Positions 1 to 10,570 of a stretch of DNA of 64,000 nucleotides are shown here, piece after piece. The translations under genes were made by a program, and so were the position numbers. The notes below the pieces were generated by a model that had not been told where the DNA came from, searched no databases, and saw only the letters and a program-made list of their open reading frames with translations. Each line of letters starts with the position of its first letter. Positions within the stretch are counted from its first letter, which is position 1. The stretch comes from Xanthostigma xanthostigma (lineage: Eukaryota > Arthropoda > Insecta > Raphidioptera > Raphidiidae): positions 3,596,001 through 3,660,000 of the forward strand of contig OY754467.1 of assembly GCA_963575645.1 (NCBI GenBank), in the 5' to 3' direction.

Positions 1-53
1 AAAAAGAAAACAAAAATCTGTTAGATATTGTTTACATAGGACTTCTTATAGAG

Positions 54-215
54 AAAATCACGCTGAATCGATTCTGACCATTTCCACTTCGATCCCTTTC
101 TTTGTTTAGAAGTTGTGGCGTTTTTAAGACCCCAAAAAAAAAATGTAAAAAGCATCTCTGAAACTAAAAGAAATACAGGGTTGCGGATAGTCGGAATCGA
201 AACAGCGTGATTTTT
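54..215. repeat. Short inverted-repeat (MITE-like) element
   Basis: The stretch near 54-80 reads AAAATCACGCTG then TCGATTC, and its reverse complement recurs at about 185-215 with a few mismatches. Two 25-nt arms around about 105 nt suggest a small MITE. I see no clear target duplication and no coding potential. The rest of 1-399 shows nothing else I recognise. Confidence 0.4.
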
Positions 216-549
216 CTATGAGTAGACTTAATATAAAACGATTTTGATCGAATTTATTTTCAAAAATGTCTTACAATCGTTCCTTTATAGTTTACCGTAG
301 TCGGGAAAAAACAAATTATACTGACATCATTTGTGGAGCATTTATATAGCTCCTCACATTTGAAGTTGGACCGGTAAAAAGAAAAACCTGTATTAAAAAC
401 TAGCGGTCCCGCCCGGTTTCATCCGGGTGCAAAAGAACTAATAGGGAAGGGAAGGACATGAGTACGCACATTCATCTTAGTTTATACCGAGATGAATGTT
501 GTGTCCAAACTTCATAATAATTGGAGTTACCGTTCAAAAGTTTTTGTCG

Positions 550-898
550 TTAAAAAGCCGTATTTATACTTTTTTTAAGTAATAAATTTCTTTTAATATA
601 ATAAATACTTAATTGAAAACACTGTAGGAAAATTATTTTTATATAGGTACCTGTAGTTGTAACAGTTTTCAAATGAGCTATTAATTAGATTTATTTAATT
701 TTAATTAGTCGTAATAAAAAAATCGAAATGTAAGCCTTAGAAGAAAGCAATGTAGAAAAAAAAATATTCGGCGACGTGGGGCTTGAACCCAAGATCCTGG
801 CATTAAGAGGCTGACGCTCTCCCGATTGAGCTATCCGGGCTTGTAAACTTCACGCGCTAATATTGCAATATTTAGTTAAAGCATTTCACCTCATAATA
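550..898 (-). mobile_element. tRNA-Lys-bearing insertion inside Helitron A
   Basis: The Helitron consensus is broken after TTTTTGTCG (to 549) and resumes at TTTGTCGGACGG (from 899). The repeated TTTGTCG is a 7-bp target duplication. The insert is about 349 bp, AT-rich, and carries a tRNA-like head at 770-840 on the minus strand with about 55 bp of unrelated sequence before it. It may be a tRNA-derived SINE, but I see no poly(A) tail. Confidence 0.5.
770..840 (-). pseudogene. tRNA-Lys(CTT)-like sequence
   Basis: The reverse complement begins GCCCGGATAGCTC, has a D-arm-like GCTC...GAGC, an anticodon loop CTCTTAA (anticodon CTT) and a T-arm GGGTTCAAGCCCC. The anticodon stem and acceptor stem no longer pair well and the 3' acceptor strand lost a base, so it is a degraded tRNA or SINE head, not a working gene. 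Confidence 0.6.
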
Positions 899-1093
899 TT
901 TGTCGGACGGACTAATTTTTCATTGATGTTCCGCTCCAATTGGTCGTAGCGTGATATTATATAGCCTATAGCCTTCCTCGATAAATGGGCTATCCAACAA
1001 AAACAAATTTTTCAATTCGAACTAGTAGTTTCTGAGATTAGCGCGTTCAAACAAACAAACAAACAAACTCTTCAGCTTTATAAATTAGTATAT

Positions 1094-2150
1094 AATGTCA
1101 ACGTATTCTGAAAAATTTGGGTAAAAATCCGGATAATAATATGTAATATTCGCTTTTAAATAAACTCTTATAAAGTCATCAATATACTCAGAGTTCACCA
1201 AACAATGGACCAAACAGTTTGACAACAAATTTTAGCCACCATCAGTTCATTTCAGCAAACATACGTGAAACTGTACAAGGAGTGACAGTGTGACGGTTTA
1301 TCATCACGCTCTTTCAAAATAACTCGTATCTGTGTGAATAACAGAAGAGAGTCAGTATGTTGTCTGTCTGCGTGTGACATAACCGAAGGTGTAGACCGAA
1401 GATGGAAAAAGATAAACGTGTCCCCAGAGGCCGGATCAATAGGCTTGATTTCCGTTCTCGGTCTGTACAGATATGCAACAGCACAAACTCCAAAGCAGAC
1501 GTTCCTGAAACGCTACAATAATAAAAACGGACAAGCGCGAGCCGGACACGCGCACCGCAAACTTGTCGGTATCTAAATATGGGAATAAAATCGCAATCGA
1601 ATCATTAGGGTGCAAACATATACTTCTGTCCTTTTTTAAGCCGTAAGCACTGGCGTATTCAGGAGGGCAAAACAAGCACGGGGGGCCCTTAATTTGCCCC
1701 CTCTTGGGCCACAAGCTGGGTACACTCACGTTAACGTCATATAGAAAAAGACAAAGTTTTTGAAACAGAGATACTTTATTCAGATTGAATGCAAGTACAT
1801 CAACCAATCCTATTGTGACAGGTCCTTATGGTTTCCCTTCCAATTAATACTAGTAGATCCAGAAAAATGATTTAAACACTCTCTTTTTAAATGTTTTTAT
1901 TAACACAAACTCAAAACACTTTCTCACAACTCTCAAACTCTCTCCTCCTCTCCCCTCTCGCCTTCCTCGATCTCCAATTCACACACACTCCCCTCTCGCC
2001 TTTCTCGATCTCTAACTTCATACCTATCATCGGAGAAATCAAGGAATTACATCGAAGAAAGAGACGCAGATATATTTTCGATACGCTTTGTTGCCTTCGC
2101 TCACCGCACATTGAGTACATAGACAATGATTCATATAGTAAATTATTAAG
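1094..2150. other. Gene-free stretch with scraps of dispersed repeats
   Basis: A short piece near 1527-1570 (ACGGACAAGCGCGAG then ACTTGTCGG) resembles the head of the dispersed repeat better seen at 53753. A GC-richer scrap lies near 1650-1720 and a CT-rich tract at 1915-2020. The open frames here lack recognisable domains and I do not call genes. Confidence 0.4.
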
Positions 2151-3095
2151 TATATGTTCGTCTATCACGGAAATCGAGTCTCGAAGATTTTTCCCGCTTA
2201 CTGTATAAGTACCGTACATCTTAAGGTCAGCTTATCAACTGCAAATAAGTTCATAATCGCATTTTTTTTGTGTTGTAACTACAAATTTACGGTTTTCGGA
2301 TTTTTCCCTTTACTTGTGTTATAAGACTTTGCTATTTGCCAAATTTCCTGATTTTAGGTCAACGGGAAGTACCCTATAGGTTTTGATTTCTTTGCGAGTG
2401 TCAAAACATGCGGCATAAACGACCGTATCTTTTGATTGCGTTTACTTAGAAGTTTGACTATTTCACAGCTCCAAGGGATTGCAGACCTGAATATTTGATA
2501 TTAATTTCAACTTGATACCTCCACGCTAGAGGTGCGCAGAGTGTGTCAGTAAAAAGAAAGATAGATACATATCTTTTGTACCACAGGATATATATCACTC
2601 ATTTAGCTCAGTCGCTCATTTAGCTCAGTGAATGGAAACAAGATAATTTCTCTCAAATCTCAATAACTCAATCTGAATGATGCATTGGTGTACTGAGCGA
2701 GATGGAAAGATACTCAAGAAAGAGAGACAGATTTAGTACTGCGTTCCATGACCTTGGTCTACCAACAACAACACGAATATCGTCACACTATCTGTCTCTG
2801 TCTCTCCCTTTGTTTAGTAGAGTAGCACGCTCTCGTTTACTCTCGCTCAGTAACTCAGCATTTCAGTGGTTCGAAAATGAACATTAAGACTAGTGAGCTA
2901 AAGATATATTTGAAAACCGAGTGAGATAGTGAGTGATTAGTTCACCGGCACCGATATAATTTATCTTTTTTATCATTCACTCATGAGCTACCCAAGTCTA
3001 CTCCACGCGCTCCTGAGAAACAGAGTCTTGATAAACAGACGGACGACGAAGTGATCCTGCAAGGGTTCCTTTTTATCCTTTTGAAATACGAAACC
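2151..3095 (+). repeat. Dispersed retroposon-like repeat J, copy 1, split by hAT element
   Basis: Shared blocks with 53753-54258 include CACGGAAATYGARTCT, the TTACTTGTGYTATAAGAC tract, and a tail with CAGACGGACG...AAAGTGATCC. The order of blocks matches a repeat I know as common in Lepidoptera. It runs to 2526 and resumes at 3009. The gap is exactly a 474-bp hAT-type element with an 8-bp duplication. Confidence 0.6.
2527..3000. mobile_element. hAT-type MITE with perfect 8-bp target duplication
   Basis: CTCCACGC occurs at 2519-2526 and again at 3001-3008, flanking a 474-bp insert that begins TAGAGGTGCG and ends CCCAAGTCTA, giving short imperfect terminal inverted repeats typical of hAT. Inside, TCATTTAGCTCAGT is repeated near 2598-2632. 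Removing the insert restores an unbroken copy of the host repeat. Confidence 0.75.
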
Positions 3096-3117
3096 GTAAA
3101 AATCGGCTTGTTTTGTC

Positions 3118-3300
3118 GCTGGAAACACAGCTAAGACTTAAGCTGGCGGCGACGATGGAAAGGACAGCACTGCGGGCGCGCGTGCTTAGTTCCAAGCTGG
3201 ATTTCAAAGCTAGAACCGGGGCTATTACTACGTTGGTTTTTAGACAGAATCAATCAGAAAACAGTATCTTGGAATTTGGAATTTCGTTGTTGAGACAAGG
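3118..3300. repeat. Diverged copy of the TTA-flanked MITE at 14204
   Basis: AGCTGG, GACAGCACTGCGGGC, GCTAGAACCGGGGCTATTA and the CAATCAG...CAGTATCTT block are collinear with 14260-14385. The terminal repeats are gone. Downstream 3301-3798 shows nothing I recognise. Confidence 0.5.
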
Positions 3301-3798
3301 AATGCTGCTTCTATAACGTCTTGGAATCAAAGACGAAAACGATAATGATCACTTCTCGTCGAGACTAGACGAGACTGCAACAACACGGCGGTAATACCCT
3401 TATCCCTTCAGAACTATCCAAATCATAAAAGAAAACGAACACAGCAAAAGAAAAACTGTCCAGTAGGTGATTTCAGAGCCGTTAAACCCAATCGGTCGTG
3501 AATGCTTCAATGTCTATTGATCTACTGTAACCTTGTTTACACTTTCTGGAAAGAAAACACCCAATGATAATAAAAAAAAACTCCATATAAGACAAAATGG
3601 CGTTACTAAATAGATTTTCGTAATTTTCTAAACAATTTAAATCACGTTTGTCTCTCCAACTGTCCAACTTCTTTTATAATTTTGCTATTAGAAACTAGTT
3701 TCTCGGCACGGTATCTGCTTTCGTAGCCTTTAGACATAAAATCTTTGGAAACAGATGTTCTGGTGAGTGTGACCCAAGAAGGGCTGATTATTCATTTA

Positions 3799-4127
3799 CT
3801 AGCGGTCCCGCCCGGTTTCACCCGGGTGCAAAAGAACGAATGGGGGGAGAGACATGAGTACGCACGTTTACCGTCCAAATTTCATGATGATCGGAGTTAC
3901 CGTTCAAAAGTTTTTGTCGAACGGACAAATTTTGAGTTTTATTTTGTAACATTTTCCATTGATGCTCCGCTCCTATTAGTCGGAGCGTGATATTATATAG
4001 CCTATAGCCTTCTTCGATAAATGGGCTATCCAACAAAAAAAAATGTTTTCAACTCCAACCAGTAGTTCCTGAGATTAGCGCGTTCAACCAAACAAACAAA
4101 CTCCTCAGATTTATATATCAGTATAGA
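3799..4127 (-). mobile_element. Helitron family A, copy 2 (complete)
   Basis: On the minus strand this copy starts TC at 4127-4126, runs 329 bp and ends with a CCCGG...CCGGG hairpin, 12 nt, CTAG at 3802-3799. Host A/T bases flank both ends, as expected for Helitron insertion between A and T. No Rep/helicase is encoded. It is the best reference copy of the family in this window. Confidence 0.8.
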
Positions 4128-4367
4128 TTACAAAAAATAATAATACGAATTCGTACTAGGCCCATATACTTTTTGAAATCGTTGAATTAAAAGAAGTGAA
4201 ACTAAGAGAAAGCTGGCAATAGCAGCCTATGAAAATTATTTTCGTTTTTACAAGCTTTATATTAACTTCACTTGTAAGTTTGTATGTAGGTATGTATGCA
4301 TGTATGTTTGTTTGGACTACAGCAAGTGGTTTATTACTGTAGTATAATATGCCAACACTGTAACTAC

Positions 4368-4446
4368 AGTGGTTAGCCGTGCGGTCTAAGGCATGGGTCT
4401 TCGCTGACGTTAACTCTCGGAATCACGGGTCGTGGGTTCTAATCCC
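4368..4446 (+). pseudogene. tRNA-Leu/Ser-like (class II) sequence
   Basis: The D-arm-like GCCGTGCGGTCTAAGGC is close to tRNA-Leu, and the long variable region before GGGTTCTAATCCC fits a class II tRNA. The acceptor stem is not closed, and the sequence ends early compared with the copy at 42478. It is a transposon passenger, not a likely functional gene. Confidence 0.55.
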
Positions 4447-4482
4447 TAATTTTTGACAATAAATCGAACTAAAAAGTGGAAA

Positions 4483-4780
4483 ATAAATATAGTTTAAAAA
4501 AACTAAAAAACACGCTTTATATCGAACTAAAAAGTAAAAAATATTTTTTTTTAAAAATAAGCTTAAAACAATAATGAATAAAAAATACAAGTATTATTGT
4601 GAAAAAAGCGTGTGGCGCTTTGTTCCACATTTTCGTACATCGAGCGCCCCACGCTTTTTTCACAATAATACTTGTATTTTTTATTCATTATTGTTTTAAG
4701 CTTATTTTAAAAAAAATATTTTTTACTTTTTAGTTCGATATAAAGCGTGTTTTTTAGTTTTTTTTAAACTATATATTTAT
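4483..4780. repeat. Long palindrome (about 130-nt arms)
   Basis: Both arms contain AGTTTAAAAAAACTAAAAA, CACGCTTTATATCGAACT and CAAGTATTATTGTGAAAAAA in mirrored order. The centre near 4611-4652 has GTGTGGCGC...GCGCCCCAC. Such an arm length would form a large cruciform or hairpin RNA. Confidence 0.75.
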
Positions 4781-5128
4781 TATTTATTCTGTTTCAAAAT
4801 TGTTTTACTATTTAAAAAGAAATCGCTAAATTACGAGATGTTGACTCTTTCTGTGTCCTTCTATTTTCAGGCTCAGCGATCGGTGTAAACCAACCTTCTT
4901 TATAGGTAATCTTATCCAATGTCGCGACAACAGTAACCTTTATGTCACGGTCAAAAGCAGTGGCTTACGAGAGATTTTCAGAAAGGAAATCAGGATATCG
5001 TTTCTCAATTTGTAACCCTATCAATATTTCATATAGATTACTGAAATTCGAAGTCAGGATACTCGGAAAAGTATCTTAAACACAAAACGGAATCCTAATC
5101 CTGTGTACCTATAGCATTATAACACTTA

Positions 5129-5159
5129 CTAGTGTACCCGTGCAAAACCTTTTGCATGT
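5129..5159 (-). mobile_element. Isolated Helitron 3' end
   Basis: On the minus strand a perfect hairpin TGCAAAAGGTTTTGCA is followed by CGGGTACACTAG (12 nt) and host T. The body is missing because another element begins at 5160. Confidence 0.6.
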
Positions 5160-6020
5160 ATTGCACATACCGCTAAACTAGCGGTATGTGCTTTATTATC
5201 GCTTTGTGCGTCAGAGCTGACTTTCGTTCATATAAGAAGTTATATCTAAGTTAATTTCACACGAAATCCATTCAAATTGAAGCTTTTTGAAAAGAGGAGA
5301 TTCTAATCTATAAAATAGAACCATTTTTAAATCAATTTGAGTTCATAAATACTATTAAAATTGTAATTGAAAATCACAAACAGCAGTTGTCGGTTGGTCT
5401 GTACGTATGTACGTACGTACGTACGTCACGACTCTACAGATCGCAATTTTGGTCGGATTGCCTTGGGTTATATTTTATTCACTTTGTTTACTATCAGACC
5501 AGAACCCTATTTAAATTCACTAAAATGTGTTCAGTAGTTTAATTTTTATAAACAGTTTTATTTTTTATTATTTTTGACAGCTAATAGTTTAAAAACAATA
5601 TAATAATTGCTGTGTAAATATCTATAGTGTAATCCATAAAACAAGTGCTACACTTGTATACCGTGATAACACCACTACACGTATTAGGCCGCCGTGGCGT
5701 AATGGTTATGCCGTTGGATCCCCAAGGGCAAGGTCCTGGGTTCGATTCCTTACGAAATCATTGATTTTTTTCTTTTTTTTTTCTTTTTATTTTGTTTTAT
5801 TTTATTCCACTTGATATTAATTATATATTATATTATGTATAGTTCTTAATTTTTTTTATTTTTGCAAACTTAAAAAAAATATTTTTTCAATTTTTAATTA
5901 TTTATTTCTTTAAATTTTTAAATCTTTTTAAATTTATTAAAAATATTTTTTAATTATTATTTTTTTATCATACAGTGGAAAACTTGCGGGATGTGCACTT
6001 TTGGTTTTGCCAACTATTTT
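5160..6020 (+). mobile_element. tRNA-bearing non-autonomous element T, copy 1
   Basis: It is collinear with 17096-17890. The left end is a perfect palindrome (GCACATACCGC...GCGGTATGTGC, 5163-5191). The right end carries GCGGGATGTGC near 5987-5997, an inverted match of 10/11 to the left. Inside are a GTAC/GTAT microsatellite (5402-5426), a region ending TATACCGTGATAACA, a tRNA-like sequence and an AT-rich tail. No ORF of note. The superfamily is unresolved. Confidence 0.65.
5688..5757 (+). pseudogene. tRNA-like sequence carried by element T copy 1
   Basis: Box A-like TGGCGTAATGG and box B-like GGTTCGATTCC are spaced as in a tRNA, about 70 nt in all. The D-stem GGC...GCC pairs, but the anticodon arm is degenerate and I cannot assign an amino acid. 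Element T copy 2 carries a different tRNA-like sequence at this place. Confidence 0.55.
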
Positions 6021-6820
6021 CATATTGTTTTTAAAAAACGATATTTTGATACAGACCTACGACAATAATTTTATTCCTCATTAGTTTCCATTTACAGTTA
6101 TTTTTCTTTTGATTTAGCTTGATCCATCAAGTTGTCTCTATGTTTAATTGGTTATAAATTCAAAAAAAATGTATGAGATCTGTTCATCGTTGTCATGGTT
6201 ACCCCGCAAGAGCTGTCACAATTCATTTTTAGAAAATCTAACCTCATTTGATACATTTACGATTTTCACTATTTTTTTCTGATCTGAGACCAAATTTTAG
6301 ACTTGGTACAGTCCATGTAATATTTAAAAACTCTATTTTGGCATTAAATTTACATAAACTTACACGTTCTTAAATTATTTGGAAAATAAAATAAAATTTA
6401 TTTGTGCATTAATATTTGAAATATTTGCGCTAAAATACAAACTAAAAATATACACTTCAATTGTCAAAGTCGACTTGTCAAAATGTTTGTAAAATCTCCG
6501 ACATACGTACATATTTGCATTTCTCTCCCACTCATGTCTCGTGAACATCGAAGGATTTTCTCTCTTTACGTTCCTCTTCACCCCGCTACCCCCTCGTCAT
6601 TTTTACTATTATCGCTTGAAATCACCCCTTTTAAAGAAATTTCACCAAAAAAAAAATAGCGATAACATATCTGTGGACTAAAGGCATCAGTTTAAAAAAA
6701 AAATTGTGTCAATCGGTTTAGTAGGGATGGCTTGCGGATTGTCTAGAGATTTAGGGCTTGTGTTTTAAATATATAGATAGTCGTAGAATTGAAATATTGC
6801 ATTCGATTTACCTAGATACC
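6021..6820. other. AT-rich gene-free stretch
   Basis: No repeated family, RNA gene or coding region was recognised. Poly(A/T) runs occur near 6645 and 6690. Stops are frequent in all frames. Confidence 0.5.
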
Positions 6821-7045
6821 GCACTGTACGGGTCAAAGCCAACTATGAGCGTGGAGTCAACGTCTATTATGTAGGTGTACATAAGCTGGTACGTTATTTC
6901 ATCGGCGATTATTATTATGAATCCGAATTCCACGGGATCAACCGGAAAGCGCGCTGTACGGACCGAAGCCAAGTATTAGCAAGGGGTCAATATTTGTTAT
7001 GTAGGTGTAAGTTGTGTAAATTGGTGCATTATTTCATCGTCGATC
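6821..7045. repeat. Diverged tandem duplication, period about 130 bp
   Basis: CGCACTGTACGG...GTCAACGTCTATTATGTAGGTGT...ATTTCATCGGCGATTAT at 6820 is followed by a diverged repeat from 6950 (CGCGCTGTACGG...GTCAATATTTGTTATGTAGGTGT...ATTTCATCGTCGATCAT). Confidence 0.65.
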
Positions 7046-7102
7046 ATATCGTGTGTTACAATAAGTACCTTCTTAGTTTAATTTAATATTATTATCACGT
7101 TC

Positions 7103-7140
<38 letters not shown>
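7103..7140. repeat. (AAT)n microsatellite
   Basis: About twelve uninterrupted AAT trinucleotides. Confidence 0.9.
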
Positions 7141-7450
7141 CGTTTAACGTCCGTTTCTTGGCTTTATGTCCTAACAGACGCCATTCGCACCTTTACTATT
7201 TTCCATCTATCACACATCCCGTTATTTTCTACATTTTTAAACTTCCACTTAATTAATAGCAATGGGCGAATGAAGGAATTTTAAGACATTTAGGCAATTT
7301 TTGGGCATATAAGTTTGACAGGTACCTAATCGACTATGGCTTTGAATAAGGAACCATCTCGATATTTATTTGAAATTAGAACAAGATGGCCGGTACAGGA
7401 ATTACCGTTTCTCGGCGAGAGGCAGCAGGAAAAAGTCCCAGTCACATCTG

Positions 7451-7519
7451 CCCCCGCCAGGATTCGAACCCGGTACCGCTCGTATGCGAGTCTAGTGCTC
7501 TCACCATTACGCCATCCCG
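7451..7519 (-). pseudogene. tRNA-derived SINE-like head
   Basis: The reverse complement has box A-like TGGCGTAATGGTGAGAGC and a perfect box B GGTTCGAATCC, with a T-stem CCGGG/CCTGG that pairs. The acceptor stem does not pair (CGGGATG against CGGGGGC), so this is a pol III promoter-bearing tRNA relic. The SINE body limits are not clear; a CCGCCGCTGCCGCCGCC tract lies at 7575-7595. Confidence 0.55.
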
Positions 7520-7820
7520 TTCTATATTCAAGGTCCTTCGAAGTCGAAAACAGAAATAAACGGTGTGGATAAGGGCCGCCGCTGCCGCCGCCAGTGGTCT
7601 CTGGGTTTCTAAAGACTGTCAGGTCAGACGATATCGGACGACAGCGGTGATTTTTATCTACACGCAAGGACGCAAACGCCACGCATCGAACTTTAATGAA
7701 TGGCCACATGTCATGACTGGGCCGATCCTTGCATCGATCTGAACTTTGTGTGTGATACCGCGCGGTCGATGTGACGGAACGTTTCGCTTACGCAGTCCAT
7801 GTATACTCGAAAAGCAAAAA

Positions 7821-8393
7821 GTATGTAAACGCGTAAGGTGCACGTAAGGAAATTAGCATATGGAAAAAATACTTGGATCAGAGTTAGTCATGACTGCATT
7901 AATTGTTATTTTTATTGAATTATCGTGGTAATCTTGAGGATTTATATTTTATTTTGAATATATTTTTATTTTACTTGACTTTTTTAATAATAAAAAGCTC
8001 TTATAAAACATTATTTTAATTTTTTTGTACAAAAATAAAACAAAAAAACAACTCCATCTGTTTGGAAACATTTCATTCAAAAATTCTCTGACTGATATGA
8101 CGTATGCGCGTTGGTAAATCAGTGACCCAAATGTCTTTAGGTTCAACACGAATAGGCGGAGATATTTGATCTCGCACCATATTTAAGTATTTTTGGGAAT
8201 TTAATGTGCCATTAATAAAAAAAGTCCGATTATGTTGTAATCATTTGAATATTTTCTTCGGTAGTATACACATTCATTTTGCAAAAGAATATTATCTGTC
8301 AAATTGAAAAACAAGATTTCAAGGCTCACTCTGATCCAGTCATTTTTTCCCCATGTTAATTTCCCTATGTGCACCTTACGTGTTTACATACTG
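7821..8393 (-). mobile_element. Tc1/mariner-type element, family H, copy 1
   Basis: Terminal inverted repeats of about 60 bp start (CA)GTATGTAAACRCGTAAGG and include TGCACRTARGGAAATTARCAT and CTTGGATCAGAGT. The right end reads ACATACTG followed by TA. It is the same family as 54641-55220, in the opposite orientation, with the first two bases lost at the left. Confidence 0.7.
8053..8230 (-). pseudogene. Tc1/mariner transposase fragment
   Basis: Translation shows blocks such as GTLN..KYL, VRDQIS, then VREFLNEMFPNRW. The last is like the (V)REFLN..FPNRWIGR segment before the third catalytic residue in Tc1/mariner-superfamily transposases. The frame is broken and the rest of the catalytic domain is absent, so this is a fossil. 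The family call is from memory of the motif. Confidence 0.55.
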
Positions 8394-8406
8394 TATAATA
8401 TTAAAC

Positions 8407-8600
8407 GCTATTGAGACGAAACGCAGATGATTTCGCATTACTTGGCATAGTAACTCCTTTCTCGACGTAGACCCCCTAATAAATTTAAAAATTGATGACA
8501 TTCACATGATCAAGGTCGTGACAAATTTTGATTTTTAGACTATTTACCTCTTTTCACCTTTTGAAGGGGTTGTTTTTGAAAAAGCATGTAACAAGTTAGT
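8407..8600 (-). mobile_element. Helitron family G fragment
   Basis: ATTGAGACGAAACRC, TTTCTCGACGTAGACC and the GAAGGGGTTGTTTTTGAAAA block match 60050-60245 in order. The terminal hairpin seen at 60034 is not kept here. Confidence 0.5.
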
Positions 8601-8661
8601 GTTTATTTATTTGTTATAATAATAATAATAATAACAATATTTAACCTAGCTATACTAAGTA

Positions 8662-9180
8662 TAGATGTGAATAGTCCGCGGATATCCGAGAGAGAAGAAA
8701 GATCCGTATCCGTATCCGTTAGTTTTTAGCGGATCTTTTACCTTATTAATTTTCAATTCATAGATGAAATTTTATATATATATAGGTGATGAGGTAATAA
8801 TGAAAAACTGTTAAATTCCATTCAGATTATTCTTTATTTTTTAAAATCGTATTTGGCGCCTTTATATTGCAAACATTTATCGTAGTGAGTACCATACCAA
8901 TAGTACATAACTCAAAGGTACTCAATCTACTATATCTTTATAATGAGATATTGAACATTGATCTTTGAAAACAGACAATCTGTTATGAGAGTTAAGTCTT
9001 AAAAAGGTCAATAACTTTTTCCCATAACAGATAGTCTCTTTCCAAAGGTCGATGTGCAATATTTACCGCCGCGTACTTTAAGAAAGTTAAGATCCGTATC
9101 CGTATCCGCGGAGCTTGAAACCAAATATCCGTATTCAGATCCTTATGCGCGGATATACATTTTTAACGATCCGGCACATC
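8662..9180. mobile_element. Putative hAT-like MITE rich in GTATCC repeats
   Basis: The left end TAGATGTGAATAGTCCGCGG and the reverse complement of the right end (TAGTGATGTGCCGGATCG) are partly alike. Subterminal GATCCGTATCCGTATCCG occurs near both ends (8700 and 9092). No matching 8-bp flank was found. Confidence 0.45.
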
Positions 9181-9184
9181 ACTA

Positions 9185-10430
9185 ATAATGTCGCAGGCTA
9201 CCGGTACGTTGGGCGACCTCAGCTCGATGCAACTTGAGCTATCCATGAGCGTATAGTCGAAGGTTCAATCTGTTGATCAAGCCGGAACGTCACTGCATTG
9301 ATTTCTGCTCGACGGTGCGCATGACAATACAAATCAATTTTATCACTCGGACATCAAAAATATTGGCAAAACTTCAATGTCTATGAACAGGGTCGGTTAA
9401 ATAAGCTTTGTTGAGATATCTAGTTGGAGGATATTGCATTGGGGTTGCAAAATTACAAAACCCTTAATAAATGATTCGTGCGCAGGTTTTGAACTTTCCG
9501 GTGACCTCCGGGCTCCATTCAAATGATCTTTTTTACAGTTGGTTTATTTTTCTCGACAAACTTAAAGCACAAATTTCGTTGGCTTGCAGAGAGTAATTTT
9601 TGTAAGTAAAAGTATTGGTCAATTTATTTTAATAAAATATTCTACTTTCAATTTAAGCTGTCCTAATTTGTAATTTTCAGCGTGTGTGTGTTAGAGAGAG
9701 TCCAGATTATAGACGCTTGATAACTGAAATCGTTATCGTCTAAATATATTTTAAAATACCTATAAAAGAAATTGATTTAAAAAAAAAATTAAATACATAC
9801 CTATTATTATTTTAAATGTGTTCCATAATAAATTTTAAGTATCTACTTGTACAAAATACTTTAGCAGGGGCGTACCGATAATGGGGCAAACGTGTCCACA
9901 CTCGTTTCTTACATTTTGAAGCCCTTCCACAAATTACCTCTAGAATTGTATGTAAAAAAAAACATTGAAAAAAGCATTTTTTAAATTCTACGTAGGGGGC
10001 CCCAATTTTACTTCTTGACCCGGGGCCTCCGTGGTTCTTTTAGCAAGTATTCAAAAAACAATTTAAAATAGGCACGACTGAAATATTTTAAATGCTTTTT
10101 TGCACACTCCCCTGTAAAAACCTGCTTTTCATGCAAGTATTATAGCGGTAGTAAAATTATTCATTTCGCACTCGTGCGTGAAGTAAGACATTTCAAATGC
10201 ATGAAAATCCAAAACAGCCAACAATATTAGAAGTGAACTTGCTCAAAATCGAACTGAATTGTAAAACAGCGCCACACAGCACCATCTGTTGAAGGTTAAA
10301 ACAACACTCGCTATACTAAATTATTTACGAGCACCATCGTTTGTATACCGCGTAATCTGTATGACTAAATATTTTACGCCAATGGGAGCGCCATCTGTAA
10401 CAGCAACACACGCAAATCAAACTGAGCCAC
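9185..10430. other. Gene-free stretch
   Basis: Nothing is firmly recognised. A GGGGGCCCC-bearing scrap lies near 9995-10030. At 10440-10455 the sequence GCCGGGTACAGCTAG followed by T resembles a Helitron 3' terminus, but I could not find a good hairpin before it. Confidence 0.35.
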
Positions 10431-10570
10431 ATCAGACAACGCCGGGTACAGCTAGTCTTTGAATAAAAATCCTGCTTGGAAATATTTGTTTGGTCGGCTA
10501 GATTCAATCAGGGTTGCCAATTTAATAATAATAATAAATTCCTTTCACTCCTAAGTGGAGCATAGGGCCT

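Larger units (their letters stand above)
400..1093 (-). mobile_element. Non-autonomous Helitron, family A, copy 1 (interrupted)
   Basis: Read on the minus strand, the element ends at 400 with a CCGGG hairpin, 12 nt, then CTAG followed by host T, the classic Helitron 3' end. The 5' side near 1060-1093 carries the ACTAATWTATAAAGCTGAAGAG start with runs of TTTG, as in Helitron 5' ends; the first TC is mutated. Other copies of this family are about 330 bp. This one is longer because a tRNA-Lys-like insert sits at 550-898 with TTTGTCG on both sides. Confidence 0.75.
4247..4790 (+). mobile_element. Palindromic tRNA-bearing element M, copy 1
   Basis: The order is: CACTTGTAAGTTTG head, GTATGTAG microsatellite (4285-4310), a class-II tRNA-like sequence (4368-4446), then a palindrome of about 300 bp (4483-4780). 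The same order recurs at 42368-42935. No TIR or target duplication could be fixed. Confidence 0.6.

Noticed and set aside
770-840. Functional tRNA-Lys gene
   Set aside because: Anticodon and acceptor stems do not pair and the acceptor lost a base.
1436-1807. 123-residue open frame on the minus strand
   Set aside because: No domain, crosses a scrap of a dispersed repeat, codon pattern not protein-like.
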